A stretch of 64,000 nucleotides of DNA from CANKHA01 sp963750965. Lineage in GTDB: Bacteria > Pseudomonadota > Alphaproteobacteria > Rhizobiales > Xanthobacteraceae. Location: the NCBI GenBank assembly GCA_963750965.1, contig CAVVSK010000013.1:62001-126000 (forward strand), given 5' to 3'. The translations under genes and the position numbers were made by a program. Every line of letters begins with the position of its first letter. Position 1 is the first letter of the stretch. Below are positions 45,800 to 55,410 of the stretch, piece after piece. The notes below the pieces were generated by a model that was not told the DNA's origin, made no database searches, and saw only the letters and a program-made list of their open reading frames with translations.

Positions 45800-46795
45800 T
45801 CAGCTTGCGGCTCCGTTCCAATTGCCGCGCCACGGCGTTTCCGGCACCGGGGTTAACGGTGGCTTGCCATCGGCCCAGGCAAGCAGGTTATCGACCACCA
45901 ACTGGTCCATCGCGTGCCGCGTATGTACCGACGCCGAGCCGACATGCGGCAGCAGCACAACCTGTTCCATGTCGATCAGCGTCTGCGGCACGCGCGGCTC
46001 ATCAGCGAAAACATCGAGGCCAGCAGCATATATTTTTTTCTTCTGCAAAGCCTCGATCAGCGCCGTCTCGTCGACCACCGAGCCGCGCGCCACGTTGATG
46101 AGGATGCCATTCGGCCCAAGCGCTTCCAGCACCTGCGCATTGATAAGATACTTGGTGCCGGCGCCGCCGGGGGTGATCACCAGCAGCACGTCGACCGCGC
46201 GCGCCATCTCCACCAGGTCGGGATAGTAGCGATAAGCCACGTCCGGCTGCTGGTTGCGTCCGTGATAGGCCACCGGAACGTCGGAAGCATCGAGCCGGCG
46301 CGCGATCGCCTTACCGATGCGGCCCAGCCCGACGATGCCGACCGTGCGGTCGCGCAACGTCTGGGTATGGGGAAATTCCCTGTTCAGCCACCCGCCGCTG
46401 CGCAGGAAGCGGTCCGCCTGCGGCAGCTGCCGCACGGTACAAAGCAGAAGGCCCATGGCAGTGTCGGCGACTTCTTCGTTCAGCACGTCCGGCGTATGGG
46501 TAGCAATGATGCCATGCCGTCCCGCCCAGGCGGCATCGATGTGGTCGTAACCAACGCCGAAGCTCGACACGATTTCGAGTTTGGGCAGCCGCGACATCAG
46601 CGCTTCATCGACCCGCCCGAACGGTCCGCTGACCGAAACCGCGATCGCACGCAGGTTCGGCGCAAGCTTGGGCACCAGCGCATTGACGGTCTCGTCGTCA
46701 TTGGCTTTGTGCAACGTGAATCGCGGCGACAGGCCGTCGACGATCGTGGCTTTCTCCGGCCCGAGGACCAGCACGTCAGGTTTTTGGCTCGCCAT
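45800..46795 (-). CDS. D-isomer-specific 2-hydroxyacid dehydrogenase
   Basis: 331 residues. NAD(P) fold TVGIVGLGRIGKAIARRL, catalytic region INVARGSVVDETALIEAL, LDVFADEPRVP and the His in LLPHVGSASVHTRHA. Closest in outline to glyoxylate/hydroxypyruvate reductases. Begins 4 bp after gabD ends, so both form one operon. Cytosolic. Substrate by homology only. Confidence 0.92.
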   Translation of the reverse strand: MASQKPDVLVLGPEKATIVDGLSPRFTLHKANDDETVNALVPKLAPNLRAIAVSVSGPFGRVDEALMSRLPKLEIVSSFGVGYDHIDAAWAGRHGIIATHTPDVLNEEVADTAMGLLLCTVRQLPQADRFLRSGGWLNREFPHTQTLRDRTVGIVGLGRIGKAIARRLDASDVPVAYHGRNQQPDVAYRYYPDLVEMARAVDVLLVITPGGAGTKYLINAQVLEALGPNGILINVARGSVVDETALIEALQKKKIYAAGLDVFADEPRVPQTLIDMEQVVLLPHVGSASVHTRHAMDQLVVDNLLAWADGKPPLTPVPETPWRGNWNGAAS

Positions 46796-46799
46796 TCCC

Positions 46800-48251
46800 T
46801 TACCAGTTGGTCGAAATGTATTGCGTCTGCAAAAATTCCATCAGCCCTTCATGCGCGCCTTCGCGCCCGATGCCGCTCTGCTTCATGCCGCCGAAAGGCG
46901 CCGCCGGATCGGAAACGAGGCCGCGGTTCAGCCCGACCATGCCGCATTCGAGCTGTTCGGAAATACGCATGCCGCGGCCAAGATCGCGGGTATAGAGATA
47001 GGCGACAAGCCCGTAGATGGTATCATTCGCACGCCGGATCGCCTCTTCCTCCGACGTGAAACTCTGGATGGCGGCGACCGGACCGAAAATCTCGTCATCC
47101 AGCATCTTGGCGCCGTCCGGCACGTCCACCAGCACGGTCGGCGGATAGAAATATCCCTTGCCATTCGGCGGCTTGCCGCCGGTGAGCACCCTTGCGCCCC
47201 TCTTCACCGCGTCCTCGACCAGCGCCACCACCTTGTCGCGCCCCTCCTGGTTGATTAGCGGCCCGACCGCAACTCCGTCGTCGAGCCCATTGCCAAGCTT
47301 CAAGGCTTGCATGCGCTCTGTGAGTTTCTTGGAAAACTCCTCCTGCACTTTTGCGTGCACCAGGAAGCGGTTCGCCGCTGTGCAGGCTTCCCCCATGTTG
47401 CGCATCTTGGCGATCATCGCGCCGTCGACCGCCGCATCGACGTCGGCATCCTCGAACACGATGAAGGGCGCGTTGCCGCCAAGCTCCATGGCCGGCTTGA
47501 TCACGTTTTCCGCCGCCTCCTGCAGCAGCTTGCGGCCGACTTCCGTCGAGCCGGTAAAGGAAAGCACCCGAACGCGCGCATCGTGCAGCATGGCGCTTAC
47601 CACTTTGCCCGATGAGCGCGAGGGAATGACATTGACGACGCCGGCCGGCACGCCCGCTTCCTGCAGAATCGGCATCAGCGCCAGGATGGTCAGCGGCGTG
47701 TCTGACGCGGGCTTCAGAATGACGGTGCAGCCGGCGGCTAGCGCAGGACCGATCTTGCGCGTCGCCATGGCGGCAGGGAAATTCCATGGCGTCACCAGCA
47801 CCGCGACGCCGGCCGGCCGATGATGCACCAGGGTGCGGGCGCCGGATGCGGGCGCGTTATAGAACTGGCCGAGATTGCGCACCGCCTCTTCCGCGTTCCA
47901 GCGGAAGAATTCGGCGGCATAGGCCACCTCGGCACGCGCATCAGGCAATGCCTTGCCATTCTCCAGCGTCATCAGCTTGGCGATTCGCTCGGCGTCGCGC
48001 ATGATCAACTCGAAGGCCTTGCGCAGAATTTCGCCGCGCTCGCGCGGCTTCTTCGCCGCCCAGGCGGGAAAGGCTTCGCTCGCGGCGTCGACCGCAGCTT
48101 TGGCATCGTCAACCGTGGCGCTGGCAACCGAGGTGATGATGTTTTCGGTCGCCGGATCGATCACGTCGAAGCGCTGGCCGTCCGACGATTTGCGCCAGGT
48201 GCCGCCGATCCAGAGGTCGGTCGGCACACCCGCGAGAAGATTGTCATACAT
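46800..48251 (-). CDS. gabD: NAD(P)-dependent succinate-semialdehyde dehydrogenase
   Basis: 483 residues, aldehyde dehydrogenase fold: LVTPWNFPAAMATRKIGPAL, FTGSTEVGRKLL, the general base in MELGGNAPFIVFEDADVD and the catalytic Cys in NMGEACTAANRFLVH. GabD-like length and end (STNW). Oxidises succinic semialdehyde, for example from GABA. Sits between the EamA exporter and the hydroxyacid dehydrogenase gene in one direction. Confidence 0.9.
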   Translation of the reverse strand: MYDNLLAGVPTDLWIGGTWRKSSDGQRFDVIDPATENIITSVASATVDDAKAAVDAASEAFPAWAAKKPRERGEILRKAFELIMRDAERIAKLMTLENGKALPDARAEVAYAAEFFRWNAEEAVRNLGQFYNAPASGARTLVHHRPAGVAVLVTPWNFPAAMATRKIGPALAAGCTVILKPASDTPLTILALMPILQEAGVPAGVVNVIPSRSSGKVVSAMLHDARVRVLSFTGSTEVGRKLLQEAAENVIKPAMELGGNAPFIVFEDADVDAAVDGAMIAKMRNMGEACTAANRFLVHAKVQEEFSKKLTERMQALKLGNGLDDGVAVGPLINQEGRDKVVALVEDAVKRGARVLTGGKPPNGKGYFYPPTVLVDVPDGAKMLDDEIFGPVAAIQSFTSEEEAIRRANDTIYGLVAYLYTRDLGRGMRISEQLECGMVGLNRGLVSDPAAPFGGMKQSGIGREGAHEGLMEFLQTQYISTNW

Positions 48252-48299
48252 GGTTCGTCCTCACCTTCTTCCGATCATTTTAGATAGCGGACCTTGGCT

Positions 48300-49208
48300 C
48301 TACACGACAATATCCGGCGCGGGCGGGATGACACGGCGTCGACGCTCACGATGGATCAGGTAAAGGCCGGACGCGATCACGATCGCGGCACCCATCAGAG
48401 TCCACTCGTTAGGAACGTCTCCGAAGACAAGATAACCAAGCGCAATCATCCAGACCATCTGGCTGTAGATGAAGGGCGATAGCACCGACGCCGGCGCGAG
48501 CCGATGCGCGACAATCAGGAGATAATGGCCGAGGCCGCCGAGGAAACCCATCACCAGCATCAGTGCCCACGAGAGCCCGTCTTGGGGCGGCGTCCAGACG
48601 AAAGGCAAGATCGGCAGCATGCAGACGACGCCGACCAAGTTAGTATAAAACAATGTCGTTTCGTTGGAATCGGTGCGCGCAAGGGCCCGGGTCATGATGC
48701 CGTAGACGGCATAACAGAGCGCACCGGCAAACATGAGCAGCGCGGCTGGATGGATGCCGCCGGTACCCGGACGCGTCACCAGCAGCACGCCGGCGAAGCC
48801 CACGGTGATCGCGGCCCAGCGGCGCCAGTCCAGCCTTTCGCCCAAGGACGGTCCGGCCAGCAGCGCCACCAGGAATGGCGCCGAAAACATGATCGACAGG
48901 GTCTGGTCGAGTTGCAGGTAACGCACCGCGATGAAGTTGAACACGGTGGTGGCAAGCATCAGCACAGAGCGGACAATCTGCAAGACCGGCCGACCTGTGA
49001 CAACAAGCCGGGGATGCGTGATCGGATTGACCAGCACCAATGCCAGCAAAAATGCGGTGATGTAGCGCGCGGCGACAATCTGCGAGGTCGGCATCTGCGC
49101 GCTGAGATATTTCGCCACCGTATCCAGAAGCGCAAATAAAGCGACCGTACCGCACATCAAGGCGATGCCGGTGAGCCGCTGGCGGCGTTCGTGATGGATG
49201 TCTTTCAT
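48300..49208 (-). CDS. EamA/DMT-family transporter
   Basis: 302 residues from the ATG at 49208 (MKDIHHERRQRLTGIALMCG), ten hydrophobic helices in two EamA halves (for example GPSLGERLDWRRWAAITVGF). Exporter of metabolites or drugs, substrate unknown. First gene of a minus-strand run with gabD and the hydroxyacid dehydrogenase (48 bp spacing). Confidence 0.88.
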   Translation of the reverse strand: MKDIHHERRQRLTGIALMCGTVALFALLDTVAKYLSAQMPTSQIVAARYITAFLLALVLVNPITHPRLVVTGRPVLQIVRSVLMLATTVFNFIAVRYLQLDQTLSIMFSAPFLVALLAGPSLGERLDWRRWAAITVGFAGVLLVTRPGTGGIHPAALLMFAGALCYAVYGIMTRALARTDSNETTLFYTNLVGVVCMLPILPFVWTPPQDGLSWALMLVMGFLGGLGHYLLIVAHRLAPASVLSPFIYSQMVWMIALGYLVFGDVPNEWTLMGAAIVIASGLYLIHRERRRRVIPPAPDIVV

Positions 49209-49544
49209 AAGGGGATTCAACGGTTCATTGTGAGCAGCACGACCGCAACCTAATGAGCCGCGGCGGCCGTCGCGAGAGGCCAATAGTCTGAGCAGTGATG
49301 CCGGCGCGCTATTGTCCCGATCATAGGCTTACGTTAAGAAACCGCGCGGGGCCTGCGGCGGTCGCCCCGCTCTCCAAGGCTTGCGCCCAAGCACCGCCTC
49401 CTTCGGGAAACGAGGGGGGACTATGGCTGCTGGGCCCTAAATTCTTCAATCACCACTGACATCACTGAACAGGGGATATCGCGGCCTCCCCTAAAGATGG
49501 AAATCCCATCCAAGCGCTACTCGCCTCAATCATAGGAGCGAGCC
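49209..49544. other. Divergent intergenic region, no gene seen
   Basis: 336 bp between the EamA and TauE genes. It includes a short inverted repeat GATGG-AAATC-CCATC near 49496-49510 and a GGAGCGAGCC before the TauE start. Promoters for both directions must lie here, but no recognisable operator was found. Confidence 0.4.
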
Positions 49545-50303
49545 ATGGATGGTATTGGTCTCGGACTATTTCTTGTTGCAGCGTTCTTGGGTGGTCTTGC
49601 ATCTGGTTTGGCGGGCTTCGCCATGGGCTTTGTAGTTTCCGGCATATGGCTGCACGTCATCACGCCTATCCAGACAACGGCGCTCATCGTGGGCTACGGG
49701 TTTTGGACGCAAGGCTACGGCGTATGGAAGCTCAGGCATTCCCTTCAGTGGCGAAGCCTAGCGCCATTCATCATCGGCGGCGCAATTGGTGTTCCCATTG
49801 GCACGATCCTGCTCACCTATATCAATCCGGCCTATATGCGCGGCGGGGTTGGTGTGTTGCTGGTGTTGTTCAGCATCTACGGCCTCGCGCAACCGAAATT
49901 CACTCCAGTGCGGGCTGGAGCGCCAGCCGATGGTGGCGTGGGATTACTAAACGGGGTGCTTTGCGGACTGACAGGGCTGCCCGGGCTCATCATTACCATC
50001 TGGTGTCAATTGCGCGGATGGCCGAAGGATGTGCAGCGCGCGATTTTTCAGCCCGTGATGCTTGGTGCCATCGTCATGACCGCCATTTCCGTGAGCGTGA
50101 CTGGTGTCGTGACCTCCGATATCATCAAACTGTATCTGCTCGGTCTTCCTGCTTTGCTCGTCGGTCTGTGGCTTGGATTCAAACTCTACGGCAAGCTGGA
50201 CGAAGTCATGTTCCGGAAGGTCATCCTGGTAATGCTTTTCTTTTCTGGATCGGCATTGATCGTCGCTCAGGTATGGCCATTCACAAATCACAGCACAGGC
50301 TGA
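49545..50303 (+). CDS. TauE/SafE-family anion permease
   Basis: 252 residues, eight helices: LFLVAAFLGGLASGLAGFAM, GAIGVPIGTILLTYINP, LLNGVLCGLTGLPGLI. The second such gene in the window. Being upstream of a rhodanese-ChrB protein and ChrA suggests export of an oxyanion such as sulfite. Substrate not determinable. Confidence 0.9.
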   Translation: MDGIGLGLFLVAAFLGGLASGLAGFAMGFVVSGIWLHVITPIQTTALIVGYGFWTQGYGVWKLRHSLQWRSLAPFIIGGAIGVPIGTILLTYINPAYMRGGVGVLLVLFSIYGLAQPKFTPVRAGAPADGGVGLLNGVLCGLTGLPGLIITIWCQLRGWPKDVQRAIFQPVMLGAIVMTAISVSVTGVVTSDIIKLYLLGLPALLVGLWLGFKLYGKLDEVMFRKVILVMLFFSGSALIVAQVWPFTNHSTG

Positions 50304-50457
50304 TCCTTGCATCGCGTGGAGTCTGATGAGACTATGGGGCTTGCGCGTCTTCGTACTGCGACGTAACTTTGCAACTCGGGGATACGCAGGCTCCCCTTCA
50401 GACGGTCTCTCACGTCCAAGCTCTGTGCAACACTCGGAATTGTCGAGGAGATTGCGC

Positions 50458-51270
50458 ATGGACGGACAGAACGCTTCGATTTCCCCTCACGATCTATATG
50501 CCCGGCTTGGCACGGCTGCGGCTCCGCTGGTGCTGGATGTTCGGCCCGTCGCGGCATTCGAGAGGGCCGAAAACCTGATTGCTTCGGCTATCCGCCGCGC
50601 ACCGGATGAAGTGCAGGCGTGGCGGCAGGCGTTGCAGGCGAACCGTCCGGTGGTTGCCTATTGCGTTCATGGGCATGAAGTCAGCCAGGGCGTCGCGGCA
50701 GCGCTCCACGCGGCGGGGATTGATGCGGCCTATCTGGAAGGTGGAATCGAAGCTTGGAACGCTGAACCATTTCCCGTGATGGGCAAACGTGCCCCGGATG
50801 GAGGGGGCAAATGGGTGACGCGCGAGCGCCCCAAGATCGACCGCATTGCGTGCCCATGGCTCATTCAACGTTTCATCGACCCGAATGCGGAATTTATCTA
50901 CGTCCCGGCTAACCGGGTCGTCGCGGTTGCCAAGGAAACCGGCGGCACGCCCTACGACATCGATGGCGTTGAGTTCACGCATGAGGGCGAGCGCTGCTCG
51001 TTCGATACGATCATTCGCATCTACAGGATCAAGGACCCCGCGCTGGATCATCTGGCCACGATTGTTCGGGGTGCGGATACGTCAAGGCACGAGCTTTCAC
51101 CGCAATGCGGCGGGCTCTTCGCCATTTCGCTTGGCCTCTCGGCCAACTTCCCGGACGACCATGAGATGCTAAAGCACGGCATGGTGATCTATGACGCGCT
51201 TTATACGTGGTGCCGCAAACTTCAGGCAGAGACCCATAACTGGCCCTCGACAAAAACGAAGGTGGCATAA
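50458..51270 (+). CDS. Rhodanese-ChrB fusion, chromate-resistance associated
   Basis: 270 residues from the ATG at 50458 behind GAGGAG. An N-terminal rhodanese domain with Cys loop VVAYCVHGHEVSQGVAA is joined to a ChrB C-terminal domain (RIACPWLIQRFIDPNAEFIY, GVEFTHEGERCSFDTIIRIY). ChrB regulates or assists ChrA-mediated chromate efflux; rhodanese fusions of this kind occur in Proteobacteria. Stop is immediately before chrA. Confidence 0.9.
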   Translation: MDGQNASISPHDLYARLGTAAAPLVLDVRPVAAFERAENLIASAIRRAPDEVQAWRQALQANRPVVAYCVHGHEVSQGVAAALHAAGIDAAYLEGGIEAWNAEPFPVMGKRAPDGGGKWVTRERPKIDRIACPWLIQRFIDPNAEFIYVPANRVVAVAKETGGTPYDIDGVEFTHEGERCSFDTIIRIYRIKDPALDHLATIVRGADTSRHELSPQCGGLFAISLGLSANFPDDHEMLKHGMVIYDALYTWCRKLQAETHNWPSTKTKVA

Positions 51271-51271
51271 G

Positions 51272-52669
51272 GTGACGGAACTGAGCATGGGCGAACGCTC
51301 AACAGCGCCCCCGAAGCACGGGGTCTCTTGGCGCGAAGCCTTCCGCGTCTGGCTGCGCATCGCTGCCCTGAGCTTCGGCGGGCCGGCGGGTCAGATCGCG
51401 GTGATGCATCGCATCCTGGTGGAGGAGAAGCGCTGGATCTCCGAAACCCGTTTTCTCCATGCCTTGAACTACTGCATGTTGCTGCCGGGGCCTGAGGCGC
51501 AGCAGCTGGCCACCTATGTCGGCTGGCTGATGCATCGGACGCGCGGCGGCCTGCTGGCGGGTGGGCTTTTCATTTTACCCGGCATCATCGCCATCATGGC
51601 GCTGAGCTATGTCTATGCCGCCTATGGACAGGTCGGCGTCGTGGCAGCGCTGTTCTTCGGCCTGAAAGCCGCCGTGCTCGCGATCGTGGTGGAGGCGGTG
51701 GTGCGCGTCGGCAAGCGCGCGCTCAAAAATAACATCATGATCGCGCTCGCAGGCGCGGCTTTCCTATGCATCTTTTTTCTCGACGTCCCCTTCCCCATTA
51801 TCATCTTCGGCTCGGCATTGATCGGTTTCCTCGGCGGCTGGTTCAACTGGAGCGCATTCCAGGCGGGCAACGGGCATGGCGTGAGCGGCAAAGAAACCGC
51901 GGTGGTAGACAGCCTGCTCGGCGACGAAGCTCCCGATCATGTGCGGCCGACGGCGGGACGCGCCCTGGGGGTCGCCGCGACCTGGCTGACACTCTGGCTC
52001 GCGCCTGTGGTGGCGTTGTTGCTGACGCTCGGAAGCGACAACGTCTTCAGTCAGATCGCGGTGTTCTTCAGCAAGATGGCGCTGGTCACCTTCGGCGGCG
52101 CTTATGCGGTGCTGGCTTACGTGGCCCAGCAGGCGGTGGAGAATTATCGCTGGCTCAATCCAGGTGAGATGCTGGACGGCCTTGGCATGGCCGAGACAAC
52201 GCCGGGTCCGCTGATCATGGTGTTGCAATTCGTGGGCTTCATGGGTGCGTTTCGCGATCCCGGCACGCTGTCGCCGATGCTGGCGGGAACGCTCGGCGGG
52301 TTGCTTGCCACCTGGGTTACTTTTGCGCCGTGCTTTCTTTGGATATTCCTCGGCGCGCCCTTTATCGAAAAGCTGCGCGGAAACAAATCGCTGAGCGCAG
52401 CGCTGTCAGCCATCACCGCGGCGGTCGTAGGCGTAATTCTCAATCTCGCATTATGGTTTGCGATCCACACGATCTTTCACCAGGTGCGGCCGGTGCGGGG
52501 CTATGGCTTCGCCTTCGATGCGCCGGTACTGGCGAGCGTCGATCCCTGGGCGCTCGCGCTGTCCGTCTCGGCGGCCATCGCCATTTTCCGCTTCAAAGCT
52601 GGAATGATGATGACGCTGGCGGCCTGCTCACTCGCCGGGATGGCTCTCTATTATGCCGGCCTGCGCTAG
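51272..52669 (+). CDS. chrA: Chromate efflux transporter ChrA
   Basis: 465 residues from the GTG at 51272, or 460 from MGERSTAPPK at 51287. Two CHR halves: FGGPAGQIAVMHRILVEEKR, LNYCMLLPGPEAQQLATYVG and VTFGGAYAVLAYVAQQAVEN, LGMAETTPGPLIMVLQFVGF. Long-chain ChrA, ten or more helices, exports chromate or exchanges it with sulfate. Overlaps the ChrB gene's end by about zero bases; one transcript. Confidence 0.94.
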   Translation: MTELSMGERSTAPPKHGVSWREAFRVWLRIAALSFGGPAGQIAVMHRILVEEKRWISETRFLHALNYCMLLPGPEAQQLATYVGWLMHRTRGGLLAGGLFILPGIIAIMALSYVYAAYGQVGVVAALFFGLKAAVLAIVVEAVVRVGKRALKNNIMIALAGAAFLCIFFLDVPFPIIIFGSALIGFLGGWFNWSAFQAGNGHGVSGKETAVVDSLLGDEAPDHVRPTAGRALGVAATWLTLWLAPVVALLLTLGSDNVFSQIAVFFSKMALVTFGGAYAVLAYVAQQAVENYRWLNPGEMLDGLGMAETTPGPLIMVLQFVGFMGAFRDPGTLSPMLAGTLGGLLATWVTFAPCFLWIFLGAPFIEKLRGNKSLSAALSAITAAVVGVILNLALWFAIHTIFHQVRPVRGYGFAFDAPVLASVDPWALALSVSAAIAIFRFKAGMMMTLAACSLAGMALYYAGLR

Positions 52670-52686
52670 TCTGGTGGAACAAGACA

Positions 52687-53469
52687 CTAGCCTTCCGGCT
52701 GCAGCGCGCTTTCGTGCCAGCGGCGGAGCACGAGGTGCGACAGGAAAGTGAGCGCGAAGAAGATCGCGACGCCCACCACCGACAGCAACAAGAGCGCCGC
52801 AAACATGCGCGGTATGTCGAGCCGATAGCCCAACTCGGCTATACGATAAGCAAGCCCGGAGCCCGCGCCGGCGGAACCGGCAGCGATTTCCGCCACCACG
52901 GCCCCGATCAGCGCCAGTCCGCCCGCGATGCGCACCCCGCCCAGGATGTAAGGCAGCGCCGACGGCAGCTTGAGATGGCGCAATATCTTCCAGCGCGACG
53001 CGCCATAAAGCCGGAACAGGTCGACCAGGTTGCGGTCTACTGAATTGAGCCCGAGCGTGGTATTGGCGAGCACCGGGAAGAAGGCGACGATCCAGGCGCA
53101 AGCCAGAACCGCGGCGGGTTGCGGCAGATAGATCAGGAGCAGCGGTGCGATCGCCACCACCGGCGTCACCTGCAACGCCACCGCATAGGGATACAGCGAA
53201 TATTCGACCAGCCGCGACTGGTTGAAGAGCACCGCCAAGCCAATGCCGCCGATCAAGGCCAGGAGAAAGCCTTGCAGCGTTGTGAGCAGCGTCACCGCGA
53301 GTGACGGGCCCAGGATGGACCAATCTGAAAAAAGCGTAGCGAAGACCAGGCCGGGTGACGGCAGCACATAAGGCGGAATGCCTTTGATCCGTACCACCAG
53401 ATCCCAAACGAGGACACCCAGCGCGAGCGCAATGGCGGGCAGCAGAATGCGGAGAGCGCGCTCGTTCAT
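52687..53469 (-). CDS. ABC transporter permease, SsuC/ThiX type
   Basis: 260 residues from the ATG at 53469, six helices: LLPAIALALGVLVWDLVV, ALQVTPVVAIAPLLLIYL, coupling region LFRLYGASRWKILRHLKLPS. Start overlaps the ATPase stop by 4 bp. Works with that ATPase and probably with the NMT1-type binding protein at 58.5 kb. Ligand unknown. Confidence 0.93.
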   Translation of the reverse strand: MNERALRILLPAIALALGVLVWDLVVRIKGIPPYVLPSPGLVFATLFSDWSILGPSLAVTLLTTLQGFLLALIGGIGLAVLFNQSRLVEYSLYPYAVALQVTPVVAIAPLLLIYLPQPAAVLACAWIVAFFPVLANTTLGLNSVDRNLVDLFRLYGASRWKILRHLKLPSALPYILGGVRIAGGLALIGAVVAEIAAGSAGAGSGLAYRIAELGYRLDIPRMFAALLLLSVVGVAIFFALTFLSHLVLRRWHESALQPEG

Positions 53470-54274
53470 GCAGCACCGGATGCTTGCGCCAATGCCTGCG
53501 ACACCATCCGGCAAAGCGCGGCATATTCCGCCGAGGTGCGGAAACTCTCGTCGCGCGGATACGGCGCCTCGATGACGATCTCCTGAAAGATGCGCCCGGG
53601 CCGCGGCGTCATTACCACGATGCGTTGCGATAGAAAGACGGATTCGAATACCGAATGGGTGACAAAGACCACCGTCTTGCGCAATTGCTGCCACAGCGCG
53701 AGCAGATCGTCATTAAGCTTGAAGCGGGTGATCTCGTCGAGCGCTGCAAAAGGCTCATCCATCAGCAGCAGCTTCGGATCGGTGACCAGCGCACGGGCGA
53801 TGGATACCCGCATCATCATGCCCCCGGATAATTCGCGTGGATAAGCGCGCGCGAAAGCATCAAGCCCGACGCGTTCCAAGGTCTGTTGCAGGCGAGCTGT
53901 TGCGGATTCGTCGCGCCCAAGCAGCATCAGCGGCAGCCGCACATTACCGGCGACCGTCGCCCACGGCATCAGCGTCGGCGCCTGGAAGACAAAGCTTAGG
54001 TCCCCGGGGATCTCTTCTCGCGCCAGGCAATGGTGCCTTGCGAGGGTGTGAGGAAACCCGCCAGCATGCGCAGCGCGGTGGACTTGCCGCAGCCGGATGG
54101 GCCGAGCAGCGAGACGAACTCACCTTCCTGGATGTCGAGATCGAGATTTTTGACGGCGGTGACACCGCTGGGAAAGGTTTTGCCGACGCCGCGCAGCGTG
54201 GCAATCGCGCGGACCGGCGAGCCCGCCGCGTCTTGCCCACTCCCCTCGCCGATTATTTTGGCGCCCGGTTCCAT
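53466..54274 (-). CDS. ABC transporter ATPase, SsuB type, one frameshift
   Basis: 269 residues after adding one base in the CCCCGGGG at 54002-54009. P-loop LLGPSGCGKSTALRML, Q-loop FVFQAPTLMPWATV (crossing the break), signature LSGGMMMRVSIARAL, Walker B LLLMDEPFAALDE, H-loop VFVTHSVFES. Downstream of murQ by 68 bp. Imports an unknown small molecule with the adjacent permease. Confidence 0.9.
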
Positions 54275-54342
54275 CGCGGACGTGATGATGACAGCGCCGG
54301 TGACGGATCGCCAGCCGTGTTCACGTGCGATGCAAAGATCAG

Positions 54343-55308
54343 CTAGTCGTCTTCCGGAAAGCGGCCGCCGATGGCGGGTGCCGCCACGCGTCCGGAGTAT
54401 TGCGGGCGATCGCTTTCTTTCGCCGGTTTGTCCACCAGACTAAGCGCGGCGCGCAACTGTCCGCCGGCGCGACTGAGGATGTCGTTGGCCTCATTCAGGT
54501 CGCAACCATGCAACAACAGCACCGCGAGCTTCAGATTGCCGCCTGCCAAGGCAAGCGCGGCGCGGGCGTCATCGCCATCATGGCCGGTGAGCCTCGTCAA
54601 AATGCGCTGGCTGCGCTTCACCAGCTTCTCGTTCACCGCCTGCAAATCGACCATCAGCCCGTCATAGACGCGGCCGAGCAACACCATCACCAGCGAAGAT
54701 AAAACGTTCAACGCAATGCGCTGCGCGGTGCCGGCGTTCATCCGGGTCGAGCCAGCAATCGGCTCCGAGCCGGTGTCGAGCCAGATCGGATGATCGGCTT
54801 CCTTCAGCAGCGGGGTATCCGGATTGTTGGCGATGCCGATGGTAAGCGCGCCCCGCTTCTTGCCTTCGCGCATGCAAGCGAGCGTGAAGGGCGTGGTGCC
54901 GCTGGCCGCCACCGCGATCAGCACGTCTTTCGCACCGATCTCGTGATCCTGCACCAGCCGATGCGCGTGCTCGACCTCGTCCTCGGCACCTTCCACCGCG
55001 CGGGTCATGGCGTCCTGGCCGCCAGCCATGAAGAGGAGCAGCCGATCCTCCGGCCAGCTGAAGGTGGGCATCAACTCGGCGCCGTCCTGCACCGCCAGGC
55101 GTCCGGAGGTACCGGCGCCGGCATAGATCAGCCGTCCGCCTTCCTTCAGCAGCGCTTCGGTGGCGATTGCCGCCCGCTCAAGGGCCGGCCGAACCGCACG
55201 CACGGCGGCGACCGCGGCCAGTTGCCCCTCAATCATGGCGTCCAGGATGTCTGCGGGCTCCCAGAGGTCGATATTCGTGTAACGCGGGCTCGGACGCTCG
55301 GTATTCAT
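54343..55308 (-). CDS. murQ: N-acetylmuramic acid 6-phosphate etherase
   Basis: 321 residues, SIS fold: LIYAGAGTSGRLAVQDGAEL, the Glu/acid region EGAEDE, IAVAASGTTPFTLACMREGK and GSTRMNAGTAQRIALNVLS. Splits MurNAc-6P to GlcNAc-6P and D-lactate in the cytosol. Divergent from the BadF-SIS-nagA operon, 102 bp apart, upstream of the ABC ATPase and permease on its own strand. Confidence 0.95.
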   Translation of the reverse strand: MNTERPSPRYTNIDLWEPADILDAMIEGQLAAVAAVRAVRPALERAAIATEALLKEGGRLIYAGAGTSGRLAVQDGAELMPTFSWPEDRLLLFMAGGQDAMTRAVEGAEDEVEHAHRLVQDHEIGAKDVLIAVAASGTTPFTLACMREGKKRGALTIGIANNPDTPLLKEADHPIWLDTGSEPIAGSTRMNAGTAQRIALNVLSSLVMVLLGRVYDGLMVDLQAVNEKLVKRSQRILTRLTGHDGDDARAALALAGGNLKLAVLLLHGCDLNEANDILSRAGGQLRAALSLVDKPAKESDRPQYSGRVAAPAIGGRFPEDD

Positions 55309-55410
55309 AGCTCACCCCAGGGCTTTAACCGCTGAAGACAACGCGACTGATCCATTTTCGTTCTGGCGCGTTAACAACTTGACGGGGCTAGGGAAACGGA
55401 GTGCTTCGGA

